Assembly (NCBI GenBank): GCA_015066705.1 | Contig: SVNV01000004.1 | Coordinates: 1 to 64,000 of the forward strand | Reading direction: 5' to 3' | DNA from: Ruminococcus sp. | Lineage (GTDB): Bacteria; Bacillota; Clostridia; Oscillospirales; Ruminococcaceae | DNA length: 64,000 bases | Shown: in pieces, positions 42,704-52,390 of the stretch | How the letters are laid out: each line of letters begins with the position of its first letter | Position numbering within the stretch: position 1 is the first letter of the stretch | Notes under the pieces: generated by a model | What the model was told of the DNA's origin: nothing | Database searches by the model: none | Seen by the model: the letters and a program-made list of their open reading frames with translations, nothing else | Made by a program: the position numbers and the translations under genes

Positions 42704-43615
42704 TTACTTATCACAAATCTCTTTAATCCAGCCTGTCACGCCATAAGGAAGCTTTTCGTCAGCAGGTGTCCCGTCATCAAAAATAAGATTATTCTGAATC
42801 CAGTTAATCATGCAGTGCTGACCCATTTCAAAGCCGTAGAATACCGACGAAATTCCCCCATCACCGTTGTAAACCCATTCAGGGAAAAAGCACAGACAGT
42901 TTTCAGCCTTTTGGAGCATTCCCATATACGGCTCAATGCAGTTCTCAAAGGTTGCCATTTCATCGTGTCTGCCGTGTGCAATCATAATCTGTGTTTTGCT
43001 TTTTGAAATCCTGTCAAAAGCCTCATCAGACGGGAAATATCCCGATGAAATCACTATTGCACCGTCAAAAAATTCCTGATTTTCTTCAAGTAGCTGCCAA
43101 GTAAAACGCCCGCCTGATGAAGCCCCCATTATGAATTTCTTGCCGATATTATCACTATATTCCTCGCAGATTTTATCGTAGATTTTCTTGATGATTGCGG
43201 TATATTCCCAGTCCCATGTGCCGAGAATTTGTCCGTTTTCAAGGCGTGTTTCGTTTGCAAGAGGCACTACTACAAAAGCACCTCCCATTTCCTGCTGATA
43301 TTTTGGAGTAGCATACTGCTCAGCGCCACAGCACATAATACAGCCCTCACCCATAAGCGAGTTGCTTGCCCCGTGAAACCACATTGTAAGAGGATATTTC
43401 CCCTCAGGGTCAGCCCCGTGTTTTACAGGACTATACACATAGTATTTTATTGTTTTTTCTCCGTCTGAAAATGAAAATTCATCAAAAAGGTGAAAATTCG
43501 CCTTGCTTTTGTAGGTTGTCTGATAGCTGATAAATTCCCCGTCTTTCATAAATTTAGCCCAGTCGGGAATAACGGTTTTGTCCTGCTCGGTTTTCTTAAA
43601 ATCAGGTAAAGCCAT
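42704..43615 (-). CDS. Alpha/beta-hydrolase (esterase/PHB-depolymerase-like)
   Basis: 303 aa from MALPDFKKTEQDK, which has GGAGG nine bases upstream (inside the end of tsaD) and begins one base after the tsaD stop. Nucleophile elbow GASSGGRFTWQL, an oxyanion-type loop PLTMWFHGASNSLMGEG, and a catalytic-type IAHGRHDEMATFEN near the C-terminus. No signal peptide. Probably an esterase of the feruloyl/peptidase-like group; substrate unknown. Its place behind tsaD seems incidental. Confidence 0.82.
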   Translation of the reverse strand: MALPDFKKTEQDKTVIPDWAKFMKDGEFISYQTTYKSKANFHLFDEFSFSDGEKTIKYYVYSPVKHGADPEGKYPLTMWFHGASNSLMGEGCIMCCGAEQYATPKYQQEMGGAFVVVPLANETRLENGQILGTWDWEYTAIIKKIYDKICEEYSDNIGKKFIMGASSGGRFTWQLLEENQEFFDGAIVISSGYFPSDEAFDRISKSKTQIMIAHGRHDEMATFENCIEPYMGMLQKAENCLCFFPEWVYNGDGGISSVFYGFEMGQHCMINWIQNNLIFDDGTPADEKLPYGVTGWIKEICDK

Positions 43616-43616
43616 T

Positions 43617-44627
43617 TTACAAATCCTCCAATGAAAGTGTCGCAATTCCGTTTAAACTCTCGTCAGCACGTCTGCCTGCAAGGTAGTCAAAATACCCCTG
43701 ACAGGCAATCATGGCACCGTTATCTCCACAATAACAAAGCTCAGGCACATAAAGCTCACAGCCCATTTTTTCGCAGGCTTTTCTTATGCTTTCACGCACC
43801 CCCGAATTAGCAGAAACTCCCCCTGCCACAGCGATTTTTTTGTATCCCTTTTCCTTCGCAACTCCCATAAGCTTTTCTGTTAAAATCTCGCACACTGTTT
43901 TCTGAAAGCTTGCTGCAACGTCGTTTACATTAAGGGCAATCCCCTTTTGTTCGTTGTTGTGAACAAGGTTTATAACTGCCGTTTTAAGTCCCGAAAAGCT
44001 GAAGTCGTATTCCCCGCCTGTAACCTTAGGATGTGGGAATGAAAAAGCGTCAGGGTTTCCTGTTTTTGCAGCGTTATCTATGTGCTTTCCACCGGGATAA
44101 GGAAATCCCAGCACTCTCGCACACTTGTCAAAGCATTCCCCGACAGCGTCATCTCTTGTTCTTCCCACAACTCGGTATGTTGTATAATCAAGCACCTCAA
44201 CAATGTGACTGTGCCCACCTGATACCACAAGGCAAAGATAAGGTGGTTTGAGTTCAGGATGTGAAATATAGTTTGTAGCTATGTGACCTGCAATGTGATG
44301 AACAGGCACAAGTGGTTTATTGTGTGCCATAGCAAGCCCCTTTGCAAAGCTCACTCCCACAAGCAAAGCCCCGATAAGTCCCGGTGCATAGGTAACAGCA
44401 ACAGCGTCAATGTCCTCCATTGTAACCCCCGCCTGCAAAAGTGCTTCTTCCGTTACCGTCTGAATATTTTCACAATGACGGCGTGAGGCAATTTCAGGCA
44501 CAACCCCACCATAAAGCTTGTGCTCGTCAATCTGACTTGCAACTATATTTGAAAGAACTTTAACTCCGTCCTCAACTACTGAAACAGCAGTTTCATCGCA
44601 AGAGCTTTCGATACCTAAAATCTTCAT
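43617..44627 (-). CDS. tsaD: tRNA N6-adenosine threonylcarbamoyltransferase TsaD
   Basis: 336 aa. Opens with KILGIESSCDETAVSVVEDG. Metal-binding HIAGHIATNYIS and the substrate loops YLCLVVSGGHSHIVEV and AVAGGVSANSGVRESI are present. It transfers the threonylcarbamoyl group to A37 of tRNAs reading ANN codons, with TsaB, TsaE and TsaC encoded elsewhere. In operon with rimI, rsmI and dusB, all translation-linked modifiers. Confidence 0.97.
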   Translation of the reverse strand: MKILGIESSCDETAVSVVEDGVKVLSNIVASQIDEHKLYGGVVPEIASRRHCENIQTVTEEALLQAGVTMEDIDAVAVTYAPGLIGALLVGVSFAKGLAMAHNKPLVPVHHIAGHIATNYISHPELKPPYLCLVVSGGHSHIVEVLDYTTYRVVGRTRDDAVGECFDKCARVLGFPYPGGKHIDNAAKTGNPDAFSFPHPKVTGGEYDFSFSGLKTAVINLVHNNEQKGIALNVNDVAASFQKTVCEILTEKLMGVAKEKGYKKIAVAGGVSANSGVRESIRKACEKMGCELYVPELCYCGDNGAMIACQGYFDYLAGRRADESLNGIATLSLEDL

Positions 44628-44631
44628 AAAA

Positions 44632-45063
44632 TCAGTCCTTTAATTTGAATTTCGTCATTAAAATCGCATTTTCCACTGGCTTTTCGTAAAAGTTTTTTCT
44701 TAGTCCTATTTTTTCATAGCCCATTTTTTCATAAAGGGATATGGCAGGAAAATTGCTTTCCCTCACCTCAAGTGTGATAAAAACAAATTCTCTTTTTTCA
44801 AGCTCTAAAAGTAAAGCCTGCCCTAAACCCCGCCCTCTGAATTTTTCCGAAACAGCGATGTTGTTTATATAAATTTCGCCACATACGTCACGGACATTCA
44901 AAAAGCCTGCTACAACTCCGTCACACTTCGCCACAAGAGTAACCCCGTAAGGATTTGTAAGCTCATCATAAAAAGCCTGCTCACTCCACGGCTGTGAAAA
45001 ACACGCATTTTCAATTTCCCAGACGCTATGAACGTCATCTTTCACCATATTTTCAATAACCAT
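44632..45063 (-). CDS. rimI: Ribosomal-protein-alanine N-acetyltransferase RimI-like
   Basis: 143 aa GNAT enzyme: SVWEIENACFSQPWSEQAFYDEL at the start, acetyl-CoA loop VSEKFRGRGLGQALLLELEK, and the final NFPAISLYEKMGYEKIGLRKNFY, all standard for RimI. It acetylates N-terminal Ala of ribosomal protein S18 or other proteins. It sits between rsmI and tsaD, the position RimI commonly takes beside TsaB/TsaD. Confidence 0.93.
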   Translation of the reverse strand: MVIENMVKDDVHSVWEIENACFSQPWSEQAFYDELTNPYGVTLVAKCDGVVAGFLNVRDVCGEIYINNIAVSEKFRGRGLGQALLLELEKREFVFITLEVRESNFPAISLYEKMGYEKIGLRKNFYEKPVENAILMTKFKLKD

Positions 45064-45888
45064 TTACTTGTCCTCTAAAAGCATAGAATAAAGCTCGCCC
45101 TTTGAAAATCCCGTTGCCTTTGCTATCTGCTTGCAGGCGTCAGCACCTCTCATTCCCTTTTCAACAAGAGCCTTAACCTGCTCAAACGCACTTTCCATTG
45201 TTTCTTCTTCCTGCTTTTCCTCAGCACCCTCAATTACAAGGACAAATTCCCCCTTAGGAGTAACCTCGGAATAATATTCCACAGCCTCAGAAAGGGTCAT
45301 TCTCAGAACTTCCTCGTGAATTTTAGTAAGCTCACGACAAATAGAAATTTTTCTGTCGCCAAAATATTCAAGCATATCCTTTAAAGTGTAAATCAGCTTG
45401 TGTGGTGCTTCGTAAAAAACAAGGGTTCTTGTGTCGTTTTTAACAGATGCAAGATGTTCGTTTCTGAGTCTTTTTGTAGTAGACAAAAAACCCTCAAAGC
45501 AAAATCTTTTAGTTGACAAACCACTTATCGCCACAGCACTTGCCACAGCAGTAGGCCCAGGTACAACCTCGATTTTCACCCCGTTTTCAGCACAAAGCTT
45601 AACCAAATCCTCCCCCGGGTCTGATATACAAGGCATACCAGCGTCGGTGATTATGCCACAGCTTTCACCACCGATAATTCTCGCTAAAATCTGCTGACCA
45701 ACCTCTTCGCAGTTGTGTCTGTGATAGCTGACCATAGGCTTTTTTATTTCAAAATAATTAAGTAACTTTGCACTTACCCTCGTGTCCTCTGCACAGACAA
45801 AATCCACACTCTTAAGCGTTTCCACAGCCCTAAAAGTCATATCCGACAGATTACCGATAGGCGTACCGATAATATATAGCTTGCTCAT
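45064..45888 (-). CDS. rsmI: 16S rRNA (cytidine-1402 2'-O)-methyltransferase
   Basis: 274 aa. N-terminal YIIGTPIGNLSDMTFRAVETLKSVDFVCAEDTRVSAKLL, then ITDAGMPCISDPGEDLVKLC and VVPGPTAVASAVAISGL, the tetrapyrrole-methylase-fold signatures of RsmI, with a C-terminal helical domain (KGMRGADACKQIAKATGFSKGELYSML). It methylates the ribose of C1402 in 16S rRNA. Its stop abuts the rimI start. Confidence 0.96.
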   Translation of the reverse strand: MSKLYIIGTPIGNLSDMTFRAVETLKSVDFVCAEDTRVSAKLLNYFEIKKPMVSYHRHNCEEVGQQILARIIGGESCGIITDAGMPCISDPGEDLVKLCAENGVKIEVVPGPTAVASAVAISGLSTKRFCFEGFLSTTKRLRNEHLASVKNDTRTLVFYEAPHKLIYTLKDMLEYFGDRKISICRELTKIHEEVLRMTLSEAVEYYSEVTPKGEFVLVIEGAEEKQEEETMESAFEQVKALVEKGMRGADACKQIAKATGFSKGELYSMLLEDK

Positions 45889-45889
45889 T

Positions 45890-46861
45890 TTAATTGCTCC
45901 TCAAAATTTCATCAATCATAATTTCCAAATCCGAAAGCGTGTTTAAATATGCGCATCTTCCACGATACTGCGCAGCCTTAGGCATACCCTTCATATACCA
46001 CGCAACATTCTTTCTCGCCTCACGCATACCCTTGCTTTCGCCTATGTCGTCGCAAATCATTTTTGCGTGCCTCATAAGCACAGCCATTTTTTCTTCCACA
46101 GTTTTTTCAGGAAGCTTGACACCTTTTTCAAGGTAGCTTTTAACCTCTTCAAAAACCCACGGACGACCGTAGCTTCCACGTCCAATCATAACAAGGTCGC
46201 AACCTGTTTCCTTGTACATTCTTTCAGCATCTTCACCACAAAAAACATCACCGTTTCCGATAACAACGCATTTCACAGCCTCTTTAATCTGCCTGATGAT
46301 TTCCCAGTCGGCTTTTCCGCTGTAAAACTGTTTTCTTGTTCGCCCGTGAACAGTTATAGCAGAAATCCCCGTCTGTTCAAGCGCCTTTGCCATTTCAAGT
46401 GCGTTTATGCTGTTTTCGTCCCAGCCTGCACGGATTTTTACAGTAACAGGACAACAGGCATTCTTAACAACAGCCTCAGCAATTTTAACAGCCTTTGGAA
46501 TGTCCTTCATAAGTGATGACCCTGCTCCGTTGTTTACAACCTTAGGTACGGGACAACCCATATTTATATCAATAATGTCGGGATTAAACCGATTTAAGAG
46601 GTATGCACCCTTGCCCATAAACTCCTCATCTTCCCCGAAAAGCTGTAAAGCCATTGGCCTTTCCACATCTGTAATAACGCCTAATTCCGCACTTTTCTTA
46701 TCACCATAACAAAGTCCCTTGCAGGAAATCATTTCGCTTGTGACCATAGAAGCACCATACTCCCTGCAAAGCTGTCTGTATGCCTTATCAGCCACCGAAG
46801 CCATAGGTGCAAGGCAGGCTGTCTTTTCAATTTTAACATTTCCGATATAAACGTATTCCAA
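45890..46861 (-). CDS. dusB: tRNA-dihydrouridine synthase DusB-like
   Basis: About 323 aa from a TTG start; AGAGGT precedes it by six bases, whereas the ATGs further upstream have no site. FMN barrel: TACLAPMASVADKAYRQLC, VTSEMISCKGL, catalytic Cys in IDINMGCPVPKVVNNGAG, TVKIRAGWDE, ITVHGRTRKQFYSGKADW and VMIGRGSYGRPWVF. It reduces uridines in the tRNA D-loop. First gene of the five-gene operon; one base separates it from rsmI. Confidence 0.93.
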   Translation of the reverse strand: MEYVYIGNVKIEKTACLAPMASVADKAYRQLCREYGASMVTSEMISCKGLCYGDKKSAELGVITDVERPMALQLFGEDEEFMGKGAYLLNRFNPDIIDINMGCPVPKVVNNGAGSSLMKDIPKAVKIAEAVVKNACCPVTVKIRAGWDENSINALEMAKALEQTGISAITVHGRTRKQFYSGKADWEIIRQIKEAVKCVVIGNGDVFCGEDAERMYKETGCDLVMIGRGSYGRPWVFEEVKSYLEKGVKLPEKTVEEKMAVLMRHAKMICDDIGESKGMREARKNVAWYMKGMPKAAQYRGRCAYLNTLSDLEIMIDEILRSN

Positions 46862-47009
46862 AATAGTACCTCTTATCATCAAATCATAAATCACATACAT
46901 TTATTTTACCATAAACAATTTATATTTTCAACAACATTTTCCCAAAAACCCCTTTTAAAAAGCCAAAAAATATGGTAAAATATATTTAAATTATGATTTA
47001 AGGACTGAT

Positions 47010-47726
47010 TTGAAATTGTATAACGACTTTACCTTTGAAAGTCTTGGTGACGGCTTTTCAATATGCGTATCAACAGAGCACCGCTTCGGCACGGATGCTT
47101 TTCTGCTTGCTGATTTTGCAAATCCCAGAAAAAAAGACCTTGTATGTGATTATTGTGCAGGAAGTGGAATTATCGCTGTGCTTATGAAAAGAAACAACAA
47201 TCCGGCGCTCATTTATGCTGTTGAAATTCAGGAAAAAGCAGTTGAACAGATGAAGCTCACCGTGGAAAAATCGGGTATTGATAACTTTGAAATAGTTTCG
47301 GGAGATTTAAAGGATTTCAGAGCTGAAAAGGAGCTTGACCTTATCACCTGTAATCCTCCTTACAAAATCAATAATACGGGTGCTAAAAACGATAGCGAGG
47401 CGGTTTCTATCGCACGCCACGAGATGCTCTGCACCCTTGACGACGTGTGTAAAAGTGCAGTGAAAAATCTTAAATTCGGCGGTCGTCTTTGTATCTGCAA
47501 CCGTCCCGAAAGACTTTGCGATATTATGGTAGCTATGAGAAATAATAAGCTTGAGCCAAAGCGTGTGAGATTTGTTTCAAAGACTCCCAATGACGCTCCG
47601 TGGCTTGTACTTGTAGAGGGTAAAAAAGGCGGAAATCCTTTCCTTCAGGTTGAAAAAAACCTCTATATTCAGGACGAAAACGGCGATTATAGCGAAGAAA
47701 TGAAAAGAATTTACAGATTAAAATAA
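47010..47726 (+). CDS. TrmN6-like tRNA adenine-N6-methyltransferase
   Basis: 238 aa from a TTG start with AAGGA five bases upstream. Rossmann methylase: TEHRFGTDAFLLADF, DYCAGSGIIAVLM (SAM motif I) and the N6-amino methylase motif CNPPYK. By family it would methylate N6 of A37 in a tRNA (YfiC/TrmN6 type), but related enzymes act on other nucleic acids. Ten bases upstream of polA in the same direction. Confidence 0.88.
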   Translation: MKLYNDFTFESLGDGFSICVSTEHRFGTDAFLLADFANPRKKDLVCDYCAGSGIIAVLMKRNNNPALIYAVEIQEKAVEQMKLTVEKSGIDNFEIVSGDLKDFRAEKELDLITCNPPYKINNTGAKNDSEAVSIARHEMLCTLDDVCKSAVKNLKFGGRLCICNRPERLCDIMVAMRNNKLEPKRVRFVSKTPNDAPWLVLVEGKKGGNPFLQVEKNLYIQDENGDYSEEMKRIYRLK

Positions 47727-47736
47727 GGAGAATACT

Positions 47737-50316
47737 ATGAAAATTCTTGCAATAGACGGAAACAGCATAATGAACCGTGCCTTTTACGGAATCAAAATGC
47801 TTTCAAACTCAAAGGGATTTTTCACAAACGCCTTGACAGGTTTTATGAATATCTATATGAAGGAAATCGAGGCAGTAAAGCCTGACTGCGTAGCTGTTGC
47901 ATTTGACCTTAAAGCGCCTACATTCCGACATAAAAAGGTGGCAAGCTATAAGGCAAACAGAAAAGGTATGCCTGAAGAATTGTTTATGCAGATGCCAAAA
48001 ATCAAGGAAATTTTAACTGCTATGGGAGTTAAAATCCTTGAAGTTGAAGGCTTTGAGGCTGACGACGTTTTAGGCACAATTTCAAGAATTTTTAACGAAA
48101 GCAATAACCACTGCTATATTCTCACAGGTGACCGTGACAGCTTACAGCTTGTTAATGAAAATGTAACTGTAAGACTTGCCACAAACAAGGAAACCGTAAT
48201 TTATACCCCTGAAAAAATCAAGGAGGTTTACGGACTTTCACCAAAACAGCTTATCGAAGTAAAGGCGCTTATGGGTGACTCGTCAGATAATATTTCAGGT
48301 GTTGCAGGAATAGGCGAAAAAACTGCCCTCAGCCTTATTTCACAGTACGGAAGCGTTGACGGAGTTTATGAAAACCTAAAGGAAGAAAACTTCACAAAAT
48401 CCGTTTTCACAAAGCTTTCAGCAGGAAAAGACGACGCATATCTGAGCCGTTGGCTTGGCACAATCGTTACCGATGCACCTATCGAAAACGACTGTCAGTG
48501 CTATACTTTAAAGCCTCAGAATAACTCTGCTCTGAGAGAAATTCTCTCCGACCTTGAAATGTTCAAGCTCCTTGAAAGAGTCTGCGACAACAGCGACTCC
48601 CCTGCCGAAGAAATTGTAGAAGAAAAAATCAAGCTTTCAAAAATCAAGGTTTCAAAGCTTGACGAAAAAATTATAAAATCCCTCACAGAAAATGACGAGG
48701 TCTGCTTTATTTTTAAGAATAATTCCCTTTCACTGTATGCAAAGGACGAGATTTATTTAAGCGAAGAAATTTCCGAACAGGCTACACTTTTTGATGACGG
48801 AAATGACACAAAATCACTTGTGCTTGACTTTTTTGAATGTCCTTGTAAGAAAATCTGCTTTGAGGGAAAAACAGCCTACAAATTTGCTTTTTCAAATAAC
48901 AGAGAGCTTAAAAACCTTATTTTCAACTGTGACCTTGCAGGCTACCTTTTAAATTCACAGGCAAGCGACTATACCGTTGAAAATCTCTGTGCGTCCTACA
49001 AAACAACCTATCGTCGTGATATGGGCGAAAACGCCGATATTGCGTCACTTTCACCACTTTATAAAAGACTTTGTGAAGAAATAAAACTCAAAGAAATGGA
49101 AAACCTCCTTTATGAAATCGAACAGCCACTTTGCGAAGTGCTTGCGTCAATGGAGGTTTATGGAGTAAAGGCTGACGTTGAAGGTATCAAAGCCTTTGGC
49201 GTAGAACTTACTCAAAAAATCAAATCCACAGAAACAGAAATCTATGCCCTCGCAGGCAGGGAATTCAATATTTCAAGCCCTAAACAGCTCGGTGTTGTGC
49301 TTTTTGAAGAGCTTAATCTCCCTTCAAAGAAAAAGACCAAAAGTGGTTATTCAACAAACGCTGAAGTTTTAGAGTCACTTGTTGACACCCACCCGATTAT
49401 CCCGCTTATTTTAGAATACAGAACACTTACAAAGCTAAACTCAACCTACGTTGACGGACTTTTAAAGGAAGTGCGTTCAGACGGTCGTGTTCATAGCGTT
49501 TTCAAACAGACAGAAACAAGAACAGGCAGAATTTCCTCAACAGAACCTAATATGCAGAATATCCCTGTCAGAAAAGAGCTTGGCAGAAATATGCGAAAAT
49601 TCTTTGTGGCAGAGGAAGGAAAAACCCTTGTTGATGCCGATTACAGTCAGATTGAACTGAGAGTGCTTGCGGCTGTTTGCGGTGATAAGAATATGCAGGA
49701 GGCGTTCCTTTCGGGAAGCGATATTCACACAAGAACAGCTTCGCAGGTTTTCGGCGTGCCGGAAGATTTTGTAGCACCTGAAATGCGAAGTGCTGCCAAG
49801 GCTGTAAACTTCGGAATTATTTACGGTATCGGTGCATTTTCACTTTCAAAGGATATAAACGTTTCTGTTGCAGAGGCTAAAAAATATATTGAAAACTATC
49901 TTAAAAACTTCCCGAATGTAGAAAAATTTATGAATGATACCGTTGATTTTGGTCTTAAAAACGGCTATGTTACAACTATTTTCGGCAGAAGAAGATATAT
50001 TCCTGAGCTGATGTCATCAAACAAAATGCTTCAGGCTTTCGGAAAAAGAGCAGCTATGAATGCGCCTATTCAGGGCGCGGCGGCAGACATCATCAAAATC
50101 GCAATGGTCAGCGTTTATAAGCGTCTTAAAAATGAAAACTTAAACGCAAAACTTATCCTGCAGGTTCACGACGAACTGATTATCGAAACAGACGAAAGCT
50201 GTGCTTTGAAGGTTTCTGAAATCTTAAAGGAAGAAATGGAAAGCTGTGTAAAGCTCAGTATTCCAATGACGGCTGATGTAAATATCGGCGAAAGCTGGTA
50301 TCTTGCAAAAGGATAA
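47737..50316 (+). CDS. polA: DNA polymerase I
   Basis: 859 aa. The 5'-nuclease domain spans residues 1-~290 (AIDGNSIMNRAFYG, EVEGFEADDVLGTI, LTGDRDSLQLV, GDSSDNISGVAGIGEKTA). A vestigial 3'-5' exonuclease region (~300-480) lacks the acidic catalytic residues, so proofreading is not expected. The polymerase domain has TGRISSTEPNMQNIPVR, VDADYSQIELRVLA, MRSAAKAVNFGIIYGIGAFSLS and LQVHDELIIE. It fills gaps and removes RNA primers. Precedes a nitroreductase gene by 19 bp. Confidence 0.97.
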   Translation: MKILAIDGNSIMNRAFYGIKMLSNSKGFFTNALTGFMNIYMKEIEAVKPDCVAVAFDLKAPTFRHKKVASYKANRKGMPEELFMQMPKIKEILTAMGVKILEVEGFEADDVLGTISRIFNESNNHCYILTGDRDSLQLVNENVTVRLATNKETVIYTPEKIKEVYGLSPKQLIEVKALMGDSSDNISGVAGIGEKTALSLISQYGSVDGVYENLKEENFTKSVFTKLSAGKDDAYLSRWLGTIVTDAPIENDCQCYTLKPQNNSALREILSDLEMFKLLERVCDNSDSPAEEIVEEKIKLSKIKVSKLDEKIIKSLTENDEVCFIFKNNSLSLYAKDEIYLSEEISEQATLFDDGNDTKSLVLDFFECPCKKICFEGKTAYKFAFSNNRELKNLIFNCDLAGYLLNSQASDYTVENLCASYKTTYRRDMGENADIASLSPLYKRLCEEIKLKEMENLLYEIEQPLCEVLASMEVYGVKADVEGIKAFGVELTQKIKSTETEIYALAGREFNISSPKQLGVVLFEELNLPSKKKTKSGYSTNAEVLESLVDTHPIIPLILEYRTLTKLNSTYVDGLLKEVRSDGRVHSVFKQTETRTGRISSTEPNMQNIPVRKELGRNMRKFFVAEEGKTLVDADYSQIELRVLAAVCGDKNMQEAFLSGSDIHTRTASQVFGVPEDFVAPEMRSAAKAVNFGIIYGIGAFSLSKDINVSVAEAKKYIENYLKNFPNVEKFMNDTVDFGLKNGYVTTIFGRRRYIPELMSSNKMLQAFGKRAAMNAPIQGAAADIIKIAMVSVYKRLKNENLNAKLILQVHDELIIETDESCALKVSEILKEEMESCVKLSIPMTADVNIGESWYLAKG

Positions 50317-50335
50317 AATTCAAGAGGTGACTGAT

Positions 50336-50863
50336 ATGAGTATTTTAGAAACAATCAGCAAGCGACACAGTTACAGAGGAAAATATAAATCCACACCTGT
50401 GCCGAGAGAAGATTTGATTAAAATTATGCAGGCAGGTCTTGACGCACCTTCAGGCTGCAACAAGCAGACCACAAGTCTTATTGCAGTTGACGATAAGAAC
50501 TTGCTTGAAAGAATTCACGGTGTTATCAATCCACCAATCGGTGAAAGCGCTCCTGCTATGATATGCGTGCTTACACAGAGAATTATCGCATACAAGGACA
50601 GATGCTTTGCAATCCACGACTATTCGGCGGCAATAGAAAATATGCTTCTTGCAATAGTAGATTTGGGATACGAAAGCTGTTGGTATGAAGGTCACATCAC
50701 CGACACCGACAGAATAGGCTATCAGATAGCTCAGATTCTCGGTGTGCCTGATGATTATGAGCTTGTATGTATTCTGCCTGTTGGCGTTGCAGAAAATATC
50801 CCTGCCGGACCAAACAAAAAGCCCTTTGAAGAAAGAGCGTGGTTCAACGGTTTTAAGAAATAA
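50336..50863 (+). CDS. Nitroreductase-family flavoprotein
   Basis: 175 aa from MSILETISKRHSYRGKYKST, preceded by AGAGGTGA. FMN-binding ISKRHSYR and QAGLDAPSGCNKQTTSLIAV at the N-terminus, then MLLAIVDLGYESCWYEGH in the middle and a C-terminal Gly-Pro-Asn-rich arm. It reduces nitro or quinone compounds with NAD(P)H; the physiological substrate is unknown. Cotranscribed with polA by position. Confidence 0.9.
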   Translation: MSILETISKRHSYRGKYKSTPVPREDLIKIMQAGLDAPSGCNKQTTSLIAVDDKNLLERIHGVINPPIGESAPAMICVLTQRIIAYKDRCFAIHDYSAAIENMLLAIVDLGYESCWYEGHITDTDRIGYQIAQILGVPDDYELVCILPVGVAENIPAGPNKKPFEERAWFNGFKK

Positions 50864-50865
50864 TA

Positions 50866-50899
50866 AAAAACCTCTTGTTTCAACAAGAGGTTTTTGTTT
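50866..50899. terminator. Bidirectional terminator between nitroreductase and diguanylate cyclase genes
   Basis: Arms AAAAACCTCTTG / CAAGAGGTTTTT. Confidence 0.9.
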
Positions 50900-50907
50900 T
50901 ACTATTA

Positions 50908-51987
50908 TTAGCAGATAACACAGTTTTTACCGCTTTTCTTTCCGCTATAAAGATTTTTATCAGCGTTTGAAATCATCTTATCAACAGAGAACTGGCCTTT
51001 ATTTTCGCTTACGCCAAAGGTCATAGTGGTTGAAAATTTCTTTTTACCGCTTTTAAAAATTTCAGCTTCGATAGTCCTTCTCAGGTTATCAGCAATTTCA
51101 GCACCCTGCTCAACCTCGCAGTCGGGAAGAAGCACAAGGATTTCTTCTCCGCCCCAACGGCAGACATTGGCATTTTCCGGAACGTTTTCCTTAAAAATTT
51201 CTGCAATCCTTTTAAGCACCATATCGCCACTGTTGTGTCCGTAGGTATCATTTATAATCTTGAAATCATCAATATCAGAAAGAATGATTGAAAAAGCTGT
51301 CCCTTCACTTTCTGCACGGATAAAGCTCTTATGAAGTGAACGATACATCGAATGTCTGTTGGAAAGTTTAGTAAGCGGGTCGGTATAAGCAAGCTCTCTG
51401 AGCATTTCATTCTTTACTTCCAGAGCTCTTTTTGCACGGTTAATGGAAATATTGTAAATAAGCGACAACGCAAGAAGCATTGTAAAGCTGATAATACTGT
51501 TCATAATGTAAACCACATTAACTGTGGAAACACTCAGATGGTGTCCTCTGTATGCTTCAAATGCTTCAGACGATGCGTAAAATTTAAGTAATGTGAAAAG
51601 TGCAACTGCAATAAGACTCATAATAAAAGAGGTTCGTATTCTTTTATAAGGTATGTAAAACGCCAGCGGAATTACACATATGAGATAAAGGGAAAAACCA
51701 AAGTTCCAGCCTAGCGCCAGAGTAGCAAAAATACTGTGGATACTCATCTCAAGAAATGCGGTTGTTCCCATAAACTTAAAGCTCCATTTGTCGCTTTCGA
51801 TAATCATAGCAATATAAAGAAGCACGCTGATTGCATTGAGAAATTCCATAAGAATAGCGTCAAATTGCATAAAAAACAACAAACAAATGAAATGCACAAC
51901 AGCACAGCCGATAAACACGCCTCTGTATATCTTTTTCTCTGTAGCTTTTATATTTACGCCCTTTAAGCTTTCAAGAATCCGCATCAT
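50908..51987 (-). CDS. Membrane-bound diguanylate cyclase
   Basis: 359 aa from the ATG with GAGAGGTGA six bases upstream (an in-frame GTG falls within that site). Six membrane helices span about residues 20-185. The GGDEF domain follows, with TDPLTKLSNRHSM, DIDDFKIINDTYGHNSGDMVL and the active loop RWGGEEILVLLP. GGEEI is a functional-looking variant of GGEEF. No RxxD inhibitory site precedes it. It makes c-di-GMP, opposing the EAL protein encoded at 16291-18357. Confidence 0.92.
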   Translation of the reverse strand: MMRILESLKGVNIKATEKKIYRGVFIGCAVVHFICLLFFMQFDAILMEFLNAISVLLYIAMIIESDKWSFKFMGTTAFLEMSIHSIFATLALGWNFGFSLYLICVIPLAFYIPYKRIRTSFIMSLIAVALFTLLKFYASSEAFEAYRGHHLSVSTVNVVYIMNSIISFTMLLALSLIYNISINRAKRALEVKNEMLRELAYTDPLTKLSNRHSMYRSLHKSFIRAESEGTAFSIILSDIDDFKIINDTYGHNSGDMVLKRIAEIFKENVPENANVCRWGGEEILVLLPDCEVEQGAEIADNLRRTIEAEIFKSGKKKFSTTMTFGVSENKGQFSVDKMISNADKNLYSGKKSGKNCVIC

Positions 51988-52138
51988 GAGTATCACCTCT
52001 CTGAAATCATTCTACACACAAAAATTATATCATTTCTTTGCCTTTTTTTCAAGGTGATATTGTATAAAATTACAGCCTTAATTTTTTTGCATATTCCACA
52101 AATGGTTAAATTAAAAAACAGGCGTCACATTTAAGGAC

Positions 52139-52363
52139 GATAGTCATATAGAAGTGTTATATGTATTTATCGTGGGAAACCTTTCTGAAGAAAGGTTATC
52201 CCCCGAGCCCCCTTCCAAAGACTTTTAGTATAAAATCCCATACAGGACTTCTTGTCCTGTATGGGATTTTAAATTGAAAGTTTTAGGAAAGGAGTTTGAG
52301 GAATAACCCTTTTTCAAAAGGGTTTTCCTCAATAAGTCCGTATAATACTTCTTTATGGCTACC
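52139..52363 (-). repeat. Structured interspersed repeat, copy C (inverted)
   Basis: Reverse-oriented relative to copies A and B and complete. Ends GATAGTCATATAGAAGTG (left) and CACTT-flanked GGTAGCCATAAAGAAGTATT (right, read on the minus strand) are terminal inverted repeats of about 25-30 bp. Internal hairpins as in A and B; central stem arms TCCCATACAGGAC / GTCCTGTATGGGA. It lies 27 bp past the stop of the MetH-like gene. Confidence 0.87.
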
Positions 52364-52390
52364 CACTTTAAGCGGGGGGAATAGTTGTTT